This document shows, piece after piece, positions 16,385 to 25,793 of a stretch of DNA of 35,801 bases. Both the position numbers and the translations under genes were made by a program. This stretch comes from an uncultured Burkholderiales bacterium (lineage in GTDB: Bacteria > Pseudomonadota > Gammaproteobacteria > Burkholderiales > Burkholderiaceae_D), in contig CAILRJ010000091.1 in the NCBI GenBank assembly GCA_903836575.1, forward strand, positions 1 to 35,801, given 5' to 3'. The notes beneath the pieces are model-generated. The model saw only the letters and a program-made list of their open reading frames with translations. It ran no database searches and was not told the origin of the DNA. Each line of letters begins with the position of its first letter. Within the stretch, counting starts at the first letter, position 1.

Positions 16385-17707
16385 ATGTTCCACCTACCCA
16401 AAACCGCCACCGCTCCATTTTGCCCGTCCGAAGTCGCCGGCACGGTCTTCGTCGCCAACACTGACTCGTTCTGGAAAAAAATCTCCCGCTTCGCCGGTCC
16501 CGGCCTGCTAATCTCGGTCGGTTACATGGACCCCGGCAACTGGGCCACCGCCATCAACGCCGGTTCGGTGTATGGCTACAGCCTGCTGTTCGTGGTGGTG
16601 CTGTCGAGCCTGGCCGCGATCGTGCTGCAATGCCTGAGCCTGCGACTGGGCATTGCCAGCGGCAAGGACCTGGCGGTGCTGTGCCGCGAGCATTATTCGC
16701 CGCCGGTTGCCTTCGTGCTGTGGATACTGGCCGAAATCGCCATCATCGCCTGTGATCTGGCCGAAGTACTGGGTTGTGCGCTGGCATTCAAACTGCTGAT
16801 CAACGTCTCGTTGCCGGTGGGTGTGTTGCTGACCGCCTTTGACACCTTGCTCATCCTCGGCCTCAAGGGCCAGGGATTCCGCAAGGTCGAAGCCATCGTG
16901 CTGGCACTGATCCTGACGATCGCCGGCTGCCTGTTCACCCAGCTGGTGTTCATCAATCCCGACTGGCAAGCGGTGCTGCATGGTGCAATCCCGTCGATCG
17001 ATGCGCTGTCCACCCGCGATGCGCTGTATCTGGCCATCGGCATCCTCGGCGCTACCGTGATGCCGCATAACCTGTATCTGCACTCGTCAATCGTGCAGAC
17101 ACGGCGTGTCGCCAAGGACGAGCAGAGCCGGCGCGAAGCGATCCGCTTCGCCAGTCTCGACACGGTCGTGTCACTGATGCTGGCGTTGCTGGTCAACGGG
17201 GCGATTCTGGTGCTGGCCGCAGCGGCCTTCCATGCCACCGGCAATACCTCGGTGACCGAAATCGACCAGGCCTATCACCTGCTCGATCCGATTGCCGGCA
17301 CGGCAGCGGCCGGCATCCTGTTCGGACTGGGTTTGCTGGCTGCGGGTCAAAGTTCGACCTTCACCGGCACCATCGCCGGGCAGGTCATCATGGAAGGATT
17401 CCTGAAACTCAAGATCGCTTGCTGGAAACGGCGCGTCATCACCCGTGCGCTGGCGCTGGTACCGGCTTTTGTTGGCGTAATCGTGCTGGGCGAAAACTCG
17501 GTCGGGCGCTTGCTCGTGCTCAGTCAGGTGGTGCTCAGCATGCAACTGCCGTTTGTCATGTATCCGCTGCTGCGGCTCACCGGCCGGGTCGATGTGATGG
17601 GCGGATTCGTCAATGCGGCATGGTTGAAGGTACTGGCGTGGTCGCTGTTTGCGGTAATCTCGGCGGCCAATGTATGGCTGGTATTGCAGGCGTTCGGGCT
17701 GGGCTAA
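16385..17707 (+). CDS. mntH: Nramp family divalent metal transporter
   Basis: 440 aa; FAGPGLLISVGYMDPGNWATAINAG, ILGATVMPHNLYLHSSIVQTRR, GLLAAGQSSTFTGTIAGQVIMEGFLKLK. Confidence 0.93.
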   Translation: MFHLPKTATAPFCPSEVAGTVFVANTDSFWKKISRFAGPGLLISVGYMDPGNWATAINAGSVYGYSLLFVVVLSSLAAIVLQCLSLRLGIASGKDLAVLCREHYSPPVAFVLWILAEIAIIACDLAEVLGCALAFKLLINVSLPVGVLLTAFDTLLILGLKGQGFRKVEAIVLALILTIAGCLFTQLVFINPDWQAVLHGAIPSIDALSTRDALYLAIGILGATVMPHNLYLHSSIVQTRRVAKDEQSRREAIRFASLDTVVSLMLALLVNGAILVLAAAAFHATGNTSVTEIDQAYHLLDPIAGTAAAGILFGLGLLAAGQSSTFTGTIAGQVIMEGFLKLKIACWKRRVITRALALVPAFVGVIVLGENSVGRLLVLSQVVLSMQLPFVMYPLLRLTGRVDVMGGFVNAAWLKVLAWSLFAVISAANVWLVLQAFGLG

Positions 17708-17725
17708 AAAGCGACCGACAGCGCT

Positions 17726-17749
17726 CCGCAGCGTGAGGCAACGCTGCGG
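17726..17749. terminator. Perfect hairpin between convergent mntH and thiolase genes; possible bidirectional transcript end
   Basis: CCGCAGCGT-gaggca-ACGCTGCGG, 9-bp perfect stem; no adjacent T run, so assignment is tentative. Confidence 0.4.
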
Positions 17750-17761
17750 TCCGTCCCTGCG

Positions 17762-18967
17762 TCAAACCCGTTCGATGATCAGCGCAATGCCCTGCCCGAC
17801 ACCGATGCACATCGTGCACAGCGCAAACCTGCCCTGAGTCTGATGCAACTGGTTGATCGCCGTGGTCACCAGTCGCGCACCGGACGCGCCCAGCGGATGA
17901 CCCAGCGCAATCGCGCCGCCATTCGGATTAACGCGCGGGTCGTCGTCCTGCAAACCGAGGTCGCGCAATACCGCCAGTCCCTGTGCGGCAAACGCTTCAT
18001 TCAATTCGATCACATCCATTTGATCCATTGTCATGCCGGCCTGCACCAGCACCTTGCGCGTGGCCGGTGCCGGGCCGATACCCATGATGCGCGGTGGCAC
18101 ACCCGCGGTCGCCATTGCAATCACGCGGGCTTTCGGCACCAGGCCATTTTTGAGCGCAGTGCGCTCATCCGCCAGCAACAACGCGCACGCGCCATCGTTG
18201 ATACCGGAAGCATTGCCGGCGGTGACGGTGCCGTCAGGACGGACAATCGGTTTGAGCCTGGCCAGCGCTTCGGCAGTGGTGGCGCGCGGATGTTCATCTT
18301 GCGTGATGATCAGCGGCTCGCCATTTTTTTGGGCCAGCGTGACGGGCGTGATTTCCGCATCAAAAAATCCGGAGAACTGCGCCGCCAGTGCCTTGCGCTG
18401 CGAGTTGAGCGCCATGCGGTCTTGCGCCGCGCGGTCGATGCCGAATTCGGTCGCGACGTTTTCGGCGGTCTCGGGCATCGAATCGACACCGTACTGGGTC
18501 TTCATCAGTTTGTTGATGAAGCGCCAGCCAATGGTGGTGTCGAATAGTTGGGTGTCGCGGGCAAAAGCACTACCTGCCTTGCCCATCACGAACGGTGCCC
18601 GGCTCATCGATTCGACGCCGCCGGCGATCATCATGCTGGCATCGCCGGAGCGGATCGCACGGGCTGCCGACCCGATCGCATCGAGACCTGATCCGCACAA
18701 ACGGTTGATGGTGGCACCCGAAACGCCGACCGGCAGGCCCGCCAGCAGCGATGCCATGCGTGCGACGTTACGGTTATCTTCGCCGGCCTGGTTGGCACAA
18801 CCCAATAGCACGTCATTGACTTGCTCCCAATCGACCGACGGGTTGCGCACCATCAGTGCCGCCAGTGGAATGGCGCCGAGGTCATCGGTACGGATTGCCG
18901 AGAGGCCGCCGCCGTAGCGGCCGAAGGGGGTGCGAATGGCATCGCAGATAAAGGCTTGAGTGAACAT
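17762..18967 (-). CDS. Thiolase, probably 3-oxoadipyl-CoA thiolase / acetyl-CoA acetyltransferase
   Basis: Start MFTQAFICDAIRTPFGRYGG with SD AGGAGAATC; INRLCGSGLDAIGSAARAI, NEAFAAQGLAVLR, NPNGGAIALGHPLGASGARL, CTMCIGVGQGIA. PcaF/PaaJ-like, substrate not certain. Confidence 0.88.
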   Translation of the reverse strand: MFTQAFICDAIRTPFGRYGGGLSAIRTDDLGAIPLAALMVRNPSVDWEQVNDVLLGCANQAGEDNRNVARMASLLAGLPVGVSGATINRLCGSGLDAIGSAARAIRSGDASMMIAGGVESMSRAPFVMGKAGSAFARDTQLFDTTIGWRFINKLMKTQYGVDSMPETAENVATEFGIDRAAQDRMALNSQRKALAAQFSGFFDAEITPVTLAQKNGEPLIITQDEHPRATTAEALARLKPIVRPDGTVTAGNASGINDGACALLLADERTALKNGLVPKARVIAMATAGVPPRIMGIGPAPATRKVLVQAGMTMDQMDVIELNEAFAAQGLAVLRDLGLQDDDPRVNPNGGAIALGHPLGASGARLVTTAINQLHQTQGRFALCTMCIGVGQGIALIIERV

Positions 18968-19071
18968 GATTCTCCTTACTGAAAAATCGTCAATCGGGTG
19001 CACTTGCCATGCGGCGACAGGAAGCCCGGAGTTGCATTGCCAATGAGGCCGGCAGGCGTTGTGCTTCAATT

Positions 19072-19118
19072 TTCGAGGTGCTCTTGCGGGCACAACAGCG
19101 TGCCCACGCTACCTCGAA
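19072..19118. repeat. Two-tier palindromic intergenic element downstream of orn
   Basis: TTCGAGGT...ACCTCGAA outer arms; GGGCAC-aacagc-GTGCCC inner stem. Confidence 0.5.
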
Positions 19119-19128
19119 TTAATTGACT

Positions 19129-19731
19129 TTACACCTTGATGAAATGCTCGCGGTAGTAGCGCAGCTCTTCGATCGATTCAATGATGTCAGCCAGTGCCGT
19201 GTGTTTCTGGTGTTTTTTGAAGCCGCTGGCCAGTTCCGGCTTCCAGCGCTTGCACAGTTCCTTGAGCGTCGAGACATCCAGATTGCGATAGTGGAAGAAC
19301 GCTTCCAGCTTCGGCATCCCGCGCGCCATGAAGCGCCGGTCCTGGCAAATCGAATTACCGCACATCGGTGATTTACCGGCAGGTACAAAATCTTTCAGGA
19401 AGGTAATCAGCGCCGCTTCCGCTTCGGCTTCCGTCACCGTCGAGGCTTTGACCCGCTCGATCAGGCCCGAGCGTCCATGAGTGCCCTTGTTCCAGGCATC
19501 CATGCCATCGAGCGCCGCATCGGATTGATGAATCGCAAACACCGGCCCCTGGCCCAGAATGTTCAGGTCGGAGTCAGTCACGACGACGGCGACTTCGATG
19601 ATGCGATCGTTTTCCGGATCCAGGCCGGTCATTTCCATGTCGAGCCAGACCAGGTTGAATTCATTGGTGCGCAATGGCGCTGCTGCCGGTGCTGCATCCT
19701 GTGCAGTTTGCGGCTCAGTCGGTTGTGACAT
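19129..19731 (-). CDS. orn: Oligoribonuclease
   Basis: Start MSQPTEPQT in ORF 19129..19755; [66 protein letters not shown]. Confidence 0.95.
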   Translation of the reverse strand: MSQPTEPQTAQDAAPAAAPLRTNEFNLVWLDMEMTGLDPENDRIIEVAVVVTDSDLNILGQGPVFAIHQSDAALDGMDAWNKGTHGRSGLIERVKASTVTEAEAEAALITFLKDFVPAGKSPMCGNSICQDRRFMARGMPKLEAFFHYRNLDVSTLKELCKRWKPELASGFKKHQKHTALADIIESIEELRYYREHFIKV

Positions 19732-19787
19732 AATCGATTCCCTTCGCGTTGGCATTTTTCAGCGGGTCATTTTCTCACAGGAAAAGC

Positions 19788-21053
19788 ATGGGCTCATTCG
19801 GGTTTTCAATTTTGTTTGTCAGTGTTTTGCTGATTACAGTCGCACTGCGTTTCTGGCTCGCGACCCGCCAGATCAGGCATATCGTTCGCCACCGCAACAC
19901 GGTGCCGGAGCAGTTCGCCTCCAGCATCTCGCTGGCCTCGCACCAGAAAGCGGCTGACTACACGATCGCCAAGACACGTTTCGGCCTGCTGACATTACTG
20001 GTCAGTAGTTCAGTACTGGTCTGCTTCACCCTGATGGGCGGACTGCAATTATTATCCGTGCTGATGGTGCAGGCAACCGGTCCGGGCATGCTTTACCAGA
20101 TCGCCCTGCTGGCGGCCTTCGTGCTCATTAGCGGCCTGATCGATCTGCCGTTCGATTACTACAAAAAATTTGTCATCGAGCAGCGCTTCGGCTTCAACAA
20201 GATGACACCCGGGCTGTTCTTTACCGACATGGTCAAAGGCCTGTTGCTCGGTGCGGCCATCGGCTTGCCGCTGGTCTGGGTGATCCTGACGCTGATGGAG
20301 CAATCCGGCGCGCTGTGGTGGCTCTATGCCTGGCTGGTCTGGAGCGGTTTTCAATTGCTGATGCTGGTGCTGTTTCCGACCGTCATTGCACCGCTGTTCA
20401 ACAAGTTCACGCCACTGGCCGACGAGAGCCTGAAGGTACGCATCGAAGGCTTGATGCAGCGTGTCGGCTTTGCTTCGCAAGGCTTGTTCGTGATGGATGG
20501 CTCGAAGCGCAGCGCCCACGGCAATGCCTATTTTTCGGGCTTTGGCGCGGCCAAGCGCATCGTTTTTTTCGACACCTTGCTGTCGCGTCTGGCCCCAGCC
20601 GAAATCGAAGCGGTGCTGGCCCATGAACTGGGCCACTTCAAGCTCAAGCACATCGTCAAGCGCATCGTGATGATGTTCGCGCTATCGCTGGCGTTCCTGG
20701 CCCTGCTTGGCTATCTGAAAAATCAGGTCTGGTTCTACAACGGACTGGGCGTTGAACCGAGCCTGTTCATGAGTAATGATGCGATGGCGCTGATTCTGTT
20801 CATGCTGGTGCTGCCGGTATTCACGTTCGTGTTCGGACCGCTGACCTCGATCAGTTCACGCAAGCACGAGTTCGAAGCCGATGCCTTTGCCGCCACCCAT
20901 GCCGACGCCCGCGACCTGGTGTCGGCGCTGGTCAAACTGTATGAAGACAATGCCTCGACGCTGACACCGGACCCGCTGCATTCGGCTTTTTATGACTCCC
21001 ATCCCTCGGCCACCATGCGCATCAACAAGCTGCTGGCCGCTCCAACAAGGTGA
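19788..21053 (+). CDS. M48 family metallopeptidase (Ste24/CAAX protease-like), membrane
   Basis: Start MGSFGFSILF; FDYYKKFVIEQRFGFNKMT, zinc motif LAHELGHFKLKH, SRKHEFEADAFAA. Confidence 0.92.
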   Translation: MGSFGFSILFVSVLLITVALRFWLATRQIRHIVRHRNTVPEQFASSISLASHQKAADYTIAKTRFGLLTLLVSSSVLVCFTLMGGLQLLSVLMVQATGPGMLYQIALLAAFVLISGLIDLPFDYYKKFVIEQRFGFNKMTPGLFFTDMVKGLLLGAAIGLPLVWVILTLMEQSGALWWLYAWLVWSGFQLLMLVLFPTVIAPLFNKFTPLADESLKVRIEGLMQRVGFASQGLFVMDGSKRSAHGNAYFSGFGAAKRIVFFDTLLSRLAPAEIEAVLAHELGHFKLKHIVKRIVMMFALSLAFLALLGYLKNQVWFYNGLGVEPSLFMSNDAMALILFMLVLPVFTFVFGPLTSISSRKHEFEADAFAATHADARDLVSALVKLYEDNASTLTPDPLHSAFYDSHPSATMRINKLLAAPTR

Positions 21054-21058
21054 ATTCC

Positions 21059-21406
21059 ATGACTCTGACTGACCTGCTTGAAAAAAAATGCCTGGCTGAC
21101 GTAACGGCTTTGTCTACCGTCGAGGTCACTTCCCTGCTCGCCCTGCTCGACAACTGGCACCTCGCCGATGGCAAGATCGTGCGCGCGTTCGACTGCAAGA
21201 ATTACTACGACACGCTGTCCTTCATCAATGCCATCGCCTACGTGATCCATGCCGAAAACCATCATCCGGAACTGGTCGTGACCTACAACCGCTGTATCGT
21301 CAAATTTGATACCCATTCGGTCAATGATGGCCGCGGCGGTCTGTCGGTCAACGACTTCGTTTGTGCTGCCAAGATCGATACGATCTTCCAGCAGTCGTTT
21401 TCCTGA
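21059..21406 (+). CDS. phhB: 4a-hydroxytetrahydrobiopterin dehydratase
   Basis: WHLADGKIVRAFDCKNYYDTLSFINAIAYVIHAENHHPELVVTYNRCIVKFDTHSV; alternative GTG start at 21050. Confidence 0.88.
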   Translation: MTLTDLLEKKCLADVTALSTVEVTSLLALLDNWHLADGKIVRAFDCKNYYDTLSFINAIAYVIHAENHHPELVVTYNRCIVKFDTHSVNDGRGGLSVNDFVCAAKIDTIFQQSFS

Positions 21407-21409
21407 CCG

Positions 21410-22315
21410 ATGGCCAAGTTGCCTGAATTGATTGATGCCACCATCATTGCGGCCCATGGCCGCCATTATCTGGCGCATGCCGATGGGCTCAAGCTGCAAT
21501 GCGTGACCCGCGGCAAGAAAAGCGATGTCGCCGTTGGCGATATTGTGCGCGTGGCACTGACCTCGCCCAACCAGGGCGTGATCGAATCGATCACCGAACG
21601 CAGCTCGCTGCTGTACCGCTCCGACCAATACAAGTCCAAGCTACTGGCAGCCAATGTCACGCAACTGTTCATCGTGGTGGCAACCGAGCCGGGCTTCTCG
21701 GATGATCTGGTGTCGCGTTCGCTGGTCGCCGCCGAAGCGGCGGGCATACAGGCACACTTGATCCTCAACAAGATCGACGTTACCGAATCGCTGCCAAAAA
21801 CCCGTACCCGGCTGGCGCAATATGCGCGGCTCGGCTATCCGGTCCATGAAGTCTCGGCACGCGCCGCACCGGACGCCGCAGTAGCCACGCTGGCACCGCT
21901 GCTGCAGGGGCAATCGACGATTCTGATCGGCCAGTCCGGCATGGGCAAGTCGTCACTGATCAATCTGCTGGTGCCGGACGCCGACATCGCGGTGCGCGAG
22001 ATCTCGGCCGCGCTCGATACCGGCAAGCACACGACAACCTTCACCCGGCTCTACAACATCGGGGATACGTCGACTGCCATCATTGATTCACCGGGCTTTC
22101 AGGAATTCGGTTTGTATCATCTGTCAGAAGGAATGCTGGAGCGGGCGTTTCCGGAATTCGAACCGCTGCTGGGCAAATGCAAGTACTACAACTGCCATCA
22201 CCTGAGCGAGCCCAGCTGTACGGTATTGGCGGCGCTGGCGGCGGGCGAGATTTTGCCGTATCGGCATGCGCTGTATGTACAGTTGCTGCATGAGTCGTCG
22301 CAGAAATTGTATTAG
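21410..22315 (+). CDS. rsgA: Ribosome small subunit-dependent GTPase A
   Basis: 301 aa; [37 protein letters not shown], zinc motif [14 protein letters not shown]; circularly permuted GTPase order. Confidence 0.95.
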   Translation: MAKLPELIDATIIAAHGRHYLAHADGLKLQCVTRGKKSDVAVGDIVRVALTSPNQGVIESITERSSLLYRSDQYKSKLLAANVTQLFIVVATEPGFSDDLVSRSLVAAEAAGIQAHLILNKIDVTESLPKTRTRLAQYARLGYPVHEVSARAAPDAAVATLAPLLQGQSTILIGQSGMGKSSLINLLVPDADIAVREISAALDTGKHTTTFTRLYNIGDTSTAIIDSPGFQEFGLYHLSEGMLERAFPEFEPLLGKCKYYNCHHLSEPSCTVLAALAAGEILPYRHALYVQLLHESSQKLY

Positions 22316-22344
22316 CGCGATCAGTTGCCGCAGGCAGTACATCA

Positions 22345-22396
22345 GGTGCAATGCCCTTCGGTTATTGCACCCGACGACCGCACGGCAGTCGTCGGG
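22345..22396. other. Tandem pair of perfect hairpins downstream of rsgA
   Basis: GGTGCAAT-N11-ATTGCACC then CCCGACGAC-N9-GTCGTCGGG, sharing two bases. Confidence 0.45.
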
Positions 22397-22678
22397 GTTG
22401 ATGTTGATGTTGACCTGTTCCGCAGTCGCAAACCCCCATCGTTAGCAATCAGGGTCAGCGTTTTTTTTCGCAGGCTTCATCGCGAAAATTACTCTGACCT
22501 TGATTGCGGATCCGGAGCGCTTGCCATCCAGTTTCCGTGCCGGGGTTGCGGATGCTGCTGCTGCTCCGTCATGACCAAACCGCCTGTATCAGCGCACCTT
22601 CAACAGACCCGGCACCAACGACAATCCGCCTCAACCGCCCAGCCTCCATCGAAACGGCTTTTCCCCCACCCTATCCTT

Positions 22679-22684
22679 TATAAT
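22679..22684 (+). promoter_or_regulatory. Candidate -10 element for argF
   Basis: Exact TATAAT 51 nt upstream of argF ATG; no convincing -35. Confidence 0.4.
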
Positions 22685-22734
22685 TACCGATTCCATTTTC
22701 GGCAACCGGCAGCGTTCCATCGTCGTTTTAAACT

Positions 22735-23646
22735 ATGACTATCAAACATTTCCTGCAGTTTTCCGACCTCACTCTCTCCGAGTTCGAATACCTGATCGAG
22801 CGCACCCGCTTCATCAAGCACAAGTTCAAAAAATACGAGCCGTACCATCCGCTGCTGGATCGCACGCTGGTGATGGTCTTCGAAAAAAATTCGACACGGA
22901 CCCGCCTGTCCTTCGAAGCCGGCATGCACCAGCTCGGTGGCGCGGCGATTTATCTGAACACGCGTGACAGCCAGCTCGGTCGCGGCGAACCGGTCGAAGA
23001 TGCGGCGCAAGTGATGTCGCGCATGTGCGATGTGATCATGGTGCGCACCTTCGGCCAGGACATCATCGAACGCTTTGCGGCCAATTCACGCGTGCCGGTC
23101 ATCAACGGCCTGACCAATGAGTACCATCCGTGCCAGGTACTGGCTGATGTGTTTACATTCATCGAACAGCGCGGCTCGATTGCCGGCAAGACCGTGGCCT
23201 GGGTCGGCGACGCCAACAACATGCTGTATTCGTGGTTGCAGGCGGCCGAGGTATTTGGCTTTCATGTCAATGTCTCGACCCCGGCCGGCTACGACATCGA
23301 TCCTGCATTGGTCAACGACACCAACACCCACTACACGTTGTTCGCCAAGCCGGCGGATGCCTGCGATGGCGCGCATCTGGTGACGACCGATGTCTGGACC
23401 AGCATGGGTTACGAAGATGAGAATAACGCGCGCCTGAAAGCCTTCGATGGCTGGATCGTCGACGCCGCCAAGATGCAGCGCGCCCAACCCGACGCGCTGT
23501 TCATGCATTGTCTGCCCGCGCATCGCGGCGAAGAAGTCAGCGCCGAGGTCATCGACGGCCCGCAATCGGTGGTCTGGGACGAAGCCGAAAACCGCTTGCA
23601 TGTGCAAAAGGCCTTGCTCGAATACCTGGTGCTCGGACGGGTTTGA
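22735..23646 (+). CDS. argF: Ornithine carbamoyltransferase
   Basis: 303 aa; FEKNSTRTRLSFEAGMHQLGG, NGLTNEYHPCQVLADVFTF, FMHCLPAHRGEEV. Confidence 0.96.
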   Translation: MTIKHFLQFSDLTLSEFEYLIERTRFIKHKFKKYEPYHPLLDRTLVMVFEKNSTRTRLSFEAGMHQLGGAAIYLNTRDSQLGRGEPVEDAAQVMSRMCDVIMVRTFGQDIIERFAANSRVPVINGLTNEYHPCQVLADVFTFIEQRGSIAGKTVAWVGDANNMLYSWLQAAEVFGFHVNVSTPAGYDIDPALVNDTNTHYTLFAKPADACDGAHLVTTDVWTSMGYEDENNARLKAFDGWIVDAAKMQRAQPDALFMHCLPAHRGEEVSAEVIDGPQSVVWDEAENRLHVQKALLEYLVLGRV

Positions 23647-23704
23647 ATCCTTGCCGGGCAAGTAGTGTGCGACATCGAATAATTATTGATTGAAGGAACA
23701 TAAA

Positions 23705-24937
23705 ATGAGCGATATCAAGAAAGTCGTCCTGGCCTACTCCGGTGGCCTGGATACCTCGGTCATTCTGAAATGGCTGCAAGATAACTACCAGTGCGAAATC
23801 GTCACCTTCACGGCCGACCTCGGTCAGGGCGAAGAACTCGAACCGGCGCGCCAGAAGGCACTCAAGTTCGGCATCAAACCCGAGAACATCCACATCGATG
23901 ACGTGCGCGAAGAATTCGTGCGCGACTTCGTGTTCCCGATGTTCCGTGCCAATACCGTTTATGAAGGCGAATATCTGCTCGGCACGTCGATCGCGCGTCC
24001 GCTGATCGCCAAGCGCCTGATCGAAATCGCCCGCGAAAGCGGCGCCGATACGATCTCGCACGGTGCTACCGGCAAGGGCAATGACCAGGTCCGCTTCGAA
24101 CTCGGCGCGTATGCACTGATGCCGAATGTGAAGATCATCGCGCCATGGCGCGAATGGGATTTGCTGTCACGCGAGAAGTTGCTGAAGTACGCCGAAGACG
24201 CCGGTATCGCCGTCGACATGAAACACAAGAATGGCGGCGCACCGTACTCGATGGACGCCAATCTGCTGCACATCAGCTTTGAAGGCCGTCACCTCGAAAA
24301 CCCGAGCGCCGAAGCCGAAGAAGCGATGTGGCGCTGGACCGTCAGCCCGGAAGCGGCACCGGACCAACCCGAATACCTCGACGTCGAATACGAAAAAGGC
24401 GACATCGTTGCGCTCAACGGCGTGCGCATGACGCCTGCCGTCGTGCTGACCGAACTCAACCGCGTCGGCGGCAAGCACGGCATCGGCCGTCTTGATCTGG
24501 TCGAGAACCGCTACGTCGGCATGAAGTCACGCGGCTGTTACGAAACCCCGGGCGGCACCATCATGCTGCGCGCGCACCGTGCGATCGAATCGATCACGCT
24601 GGACCGCGAAGTCGCGCATCTGAAAGATGACCTGATGCCGCGTTACGCCTCGATGATTTATAACGGTTACTGGTGGTCGCCCGAGCGCATCGCGCTGCAA
24701 ACGCTGATCGACCATACGCAGCAATGCGTCAATGGCTGGGTCCGCCTGAAGCTCTACAAAGGCAATGTCATCGTGGTCGCGCGCGACTCCAAGACCGACT
24801 CGCTGTTCGACATGAAAATCTCGACCTTCGACGAAGACGATGGTGCCTACAACCAGGCCGATGCCGGTGGTTTCATCAAGCTCAACGCCTTGCGCATGCG
24901 CATCGCGGCGATTGCCCGCGAAAAACGCGGATCGTAA
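23705..24937 (+). CDS. argG: Argininosuccinate synthase
   Basis: Start [25 protein letters not shown] with [24 protein letters not shown]. Confidence 0.96.
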   Translation: MSDIKKVVLAYSGGLDTSVILKWLQDNYQCEIVTFTADLGQGEELEPARQKALKFGIKPENIHIDDVREEFVRDFVFPMFRANTVYEGEYLLGTSIARPLIAKRLIEIARESGADTISHGATGKGNDQVRFELGAYALMPNVKIIAPWREWDLLSREKLLKYAEDAGIAVDMKHKNGGAPYSMDANLLHISFEGRHLENPSAEAEEAMWRWTVSPEAAPDQPEYLDVEYEKGDIVALNGVRMTPAVVLTELNRVGGKHGIGRLDLVENRYVGMKSRGCYETPGGTIMLRAHRAIESITLDREVAHLKDDLMPRYASMIYNGYWWSPERIALQTLIDHTQQCVNGWVRLKLYKGNVIVVARDSKTDSLFDMKISTFDEDDGAYNQADAGGFIKLNALRMRIAAIAREKRGS

Positions 24938-24950
24938 AAAAGCCCGTCAT

Positions 24951-24981
24951 AACAAGCGGCCTGCGGGCCGCTTGTTTTTTA
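24951..24981 (+). terminator. Rho-independent terminator after argG
   Basis: AACAAGCGGCC-tgcg-GGCCGCTTGTT perfect 11-bp stem followed by TTTTT. Confidence 0.9.
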
Positions 24982-25012
24982 TCTGCATCATCTGCACTTT
25001 GAAAGCGCCATC

Positions 25013-25327
25013 ATGTCCGACCATTTCGATAACGTCTCCGTCAACAAAAAAGCCAACCTGTACTTCGATGGCAAATGCGTGTCGCATGCGATCACGTTTG
25101 CCGACGGCACCAAAAAAACCCTGGGTGTGATTTTTCCATCGACGCTGACCTTCACCACCGGCGCACCGGAAATCATGGAAATCAACGCCGGCAAATGCCG
25201 CATCAAGCTGGCTGGCCAGAGTGAATGGCAGAGCTTCGAAGGTGGTCAGCGTTTTGACGTGGCGGGTAACTCCAGTTTCGAGATCGAGACCATCGAGACG
25301 CTGGATTACGTCTGTCATTTCGGCTAG
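25013..25327 (+). CDS. ppnP: Pyrimidine/purine nucleoside phosphorylase (DUF1255/UPF0345)
   Basis: 104 aa; [53 protein letters not shown]. Confidence 0.92.
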   Translation: MSDHFDNVSVNKKANLYFDGKCVSHAITFADGTKKTLGVIFPSTLTFTTGAPEIMEINAGKCRIKLAGQSEWQSFEGGQRFDVAGNSSFEIETIETLDYVCHFG

Positions 25328-25373
25328 AAGTTTGCCTGACGAGCACGCTGCATCACGTCATTCCCTATCAGTA

Positions 25374-25422
25374 TGTCCGATTGATTAGACAAGACAGCTT
25401 TCTTTGTCTACTCTATCGGACA
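25374..25422 (+). promoter_or_regulatory. Twin operator candidate for the hipBA module
   Basis: TGTCcgattgattaGACA (25374-25391) and TGTCtactctatcgGACA (25405-25422); the pair is also an imperfect long inverted repeat GTCCGATTGATTAGACAA / TTGTCTACTCTATCGGAC (16/18). Confidence 0.65.
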
Positions 25423-25793
25423 TGAAGACTTCTCCTTCCCTGCCTTTTCCTGCCGTCGCCCGCAAGCTGCGCGCATTTGGCCAGCGCTTGCGGGCGGCGC
25501 GCCTGCGCCGCGAAATTTCGACCATCCAGTTCTGCGAACGCATCAATGTCTCGCGCGATACCTTGCACCGGATGGAAAAAGGCGACTGGTCGATTGCCAT
25601 CGGCACTTACATGCGCGCGCTGCGCGTGCTGGGACTCGATGACGACCTGGACACGCTGGCAGCCGATGATGTGCTCGGACGCAAGCTGCAAGACTTGCAA
25701 CTGCCAACACGCAAACTCCGGGGGGTGCGCAAAGCAGCGTCAACGGCTCCGGTTGATGATCCCTCCGGAGGCAGCGATGGCGCATCCAGCTAG
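25422..25793 (+). CDS. hipB: HipB-like XRE-family antitoxin/regulator
   Basis: FGQRLRAARLRREISTIQFCERINVSRDTLHRMEKGDWSIAIGTYMRALRVLGLDDDL HTH; directly upstream of hipA-like gene. Confidence 0.82.
   Translation: MKTSPSLPFPAVARKLRAFGQRLRAARLRREISTIQFCERINVSRDTLHRMEKGDWSIAIGTYMRALRVLGLDDDLDTLAADDVLGRKLQDLQLPTRKLRGVRKAASTAPVDDPSGGSDGASS

Noticed and set aside
22325-22738. 137-aa ORF in the rsgA-argF gap
   Set aside because: Spans hairpins and the argF promoter region, erratic composition (CGCCCCS, QPPSK), no RBS evidence; probably non-coding.
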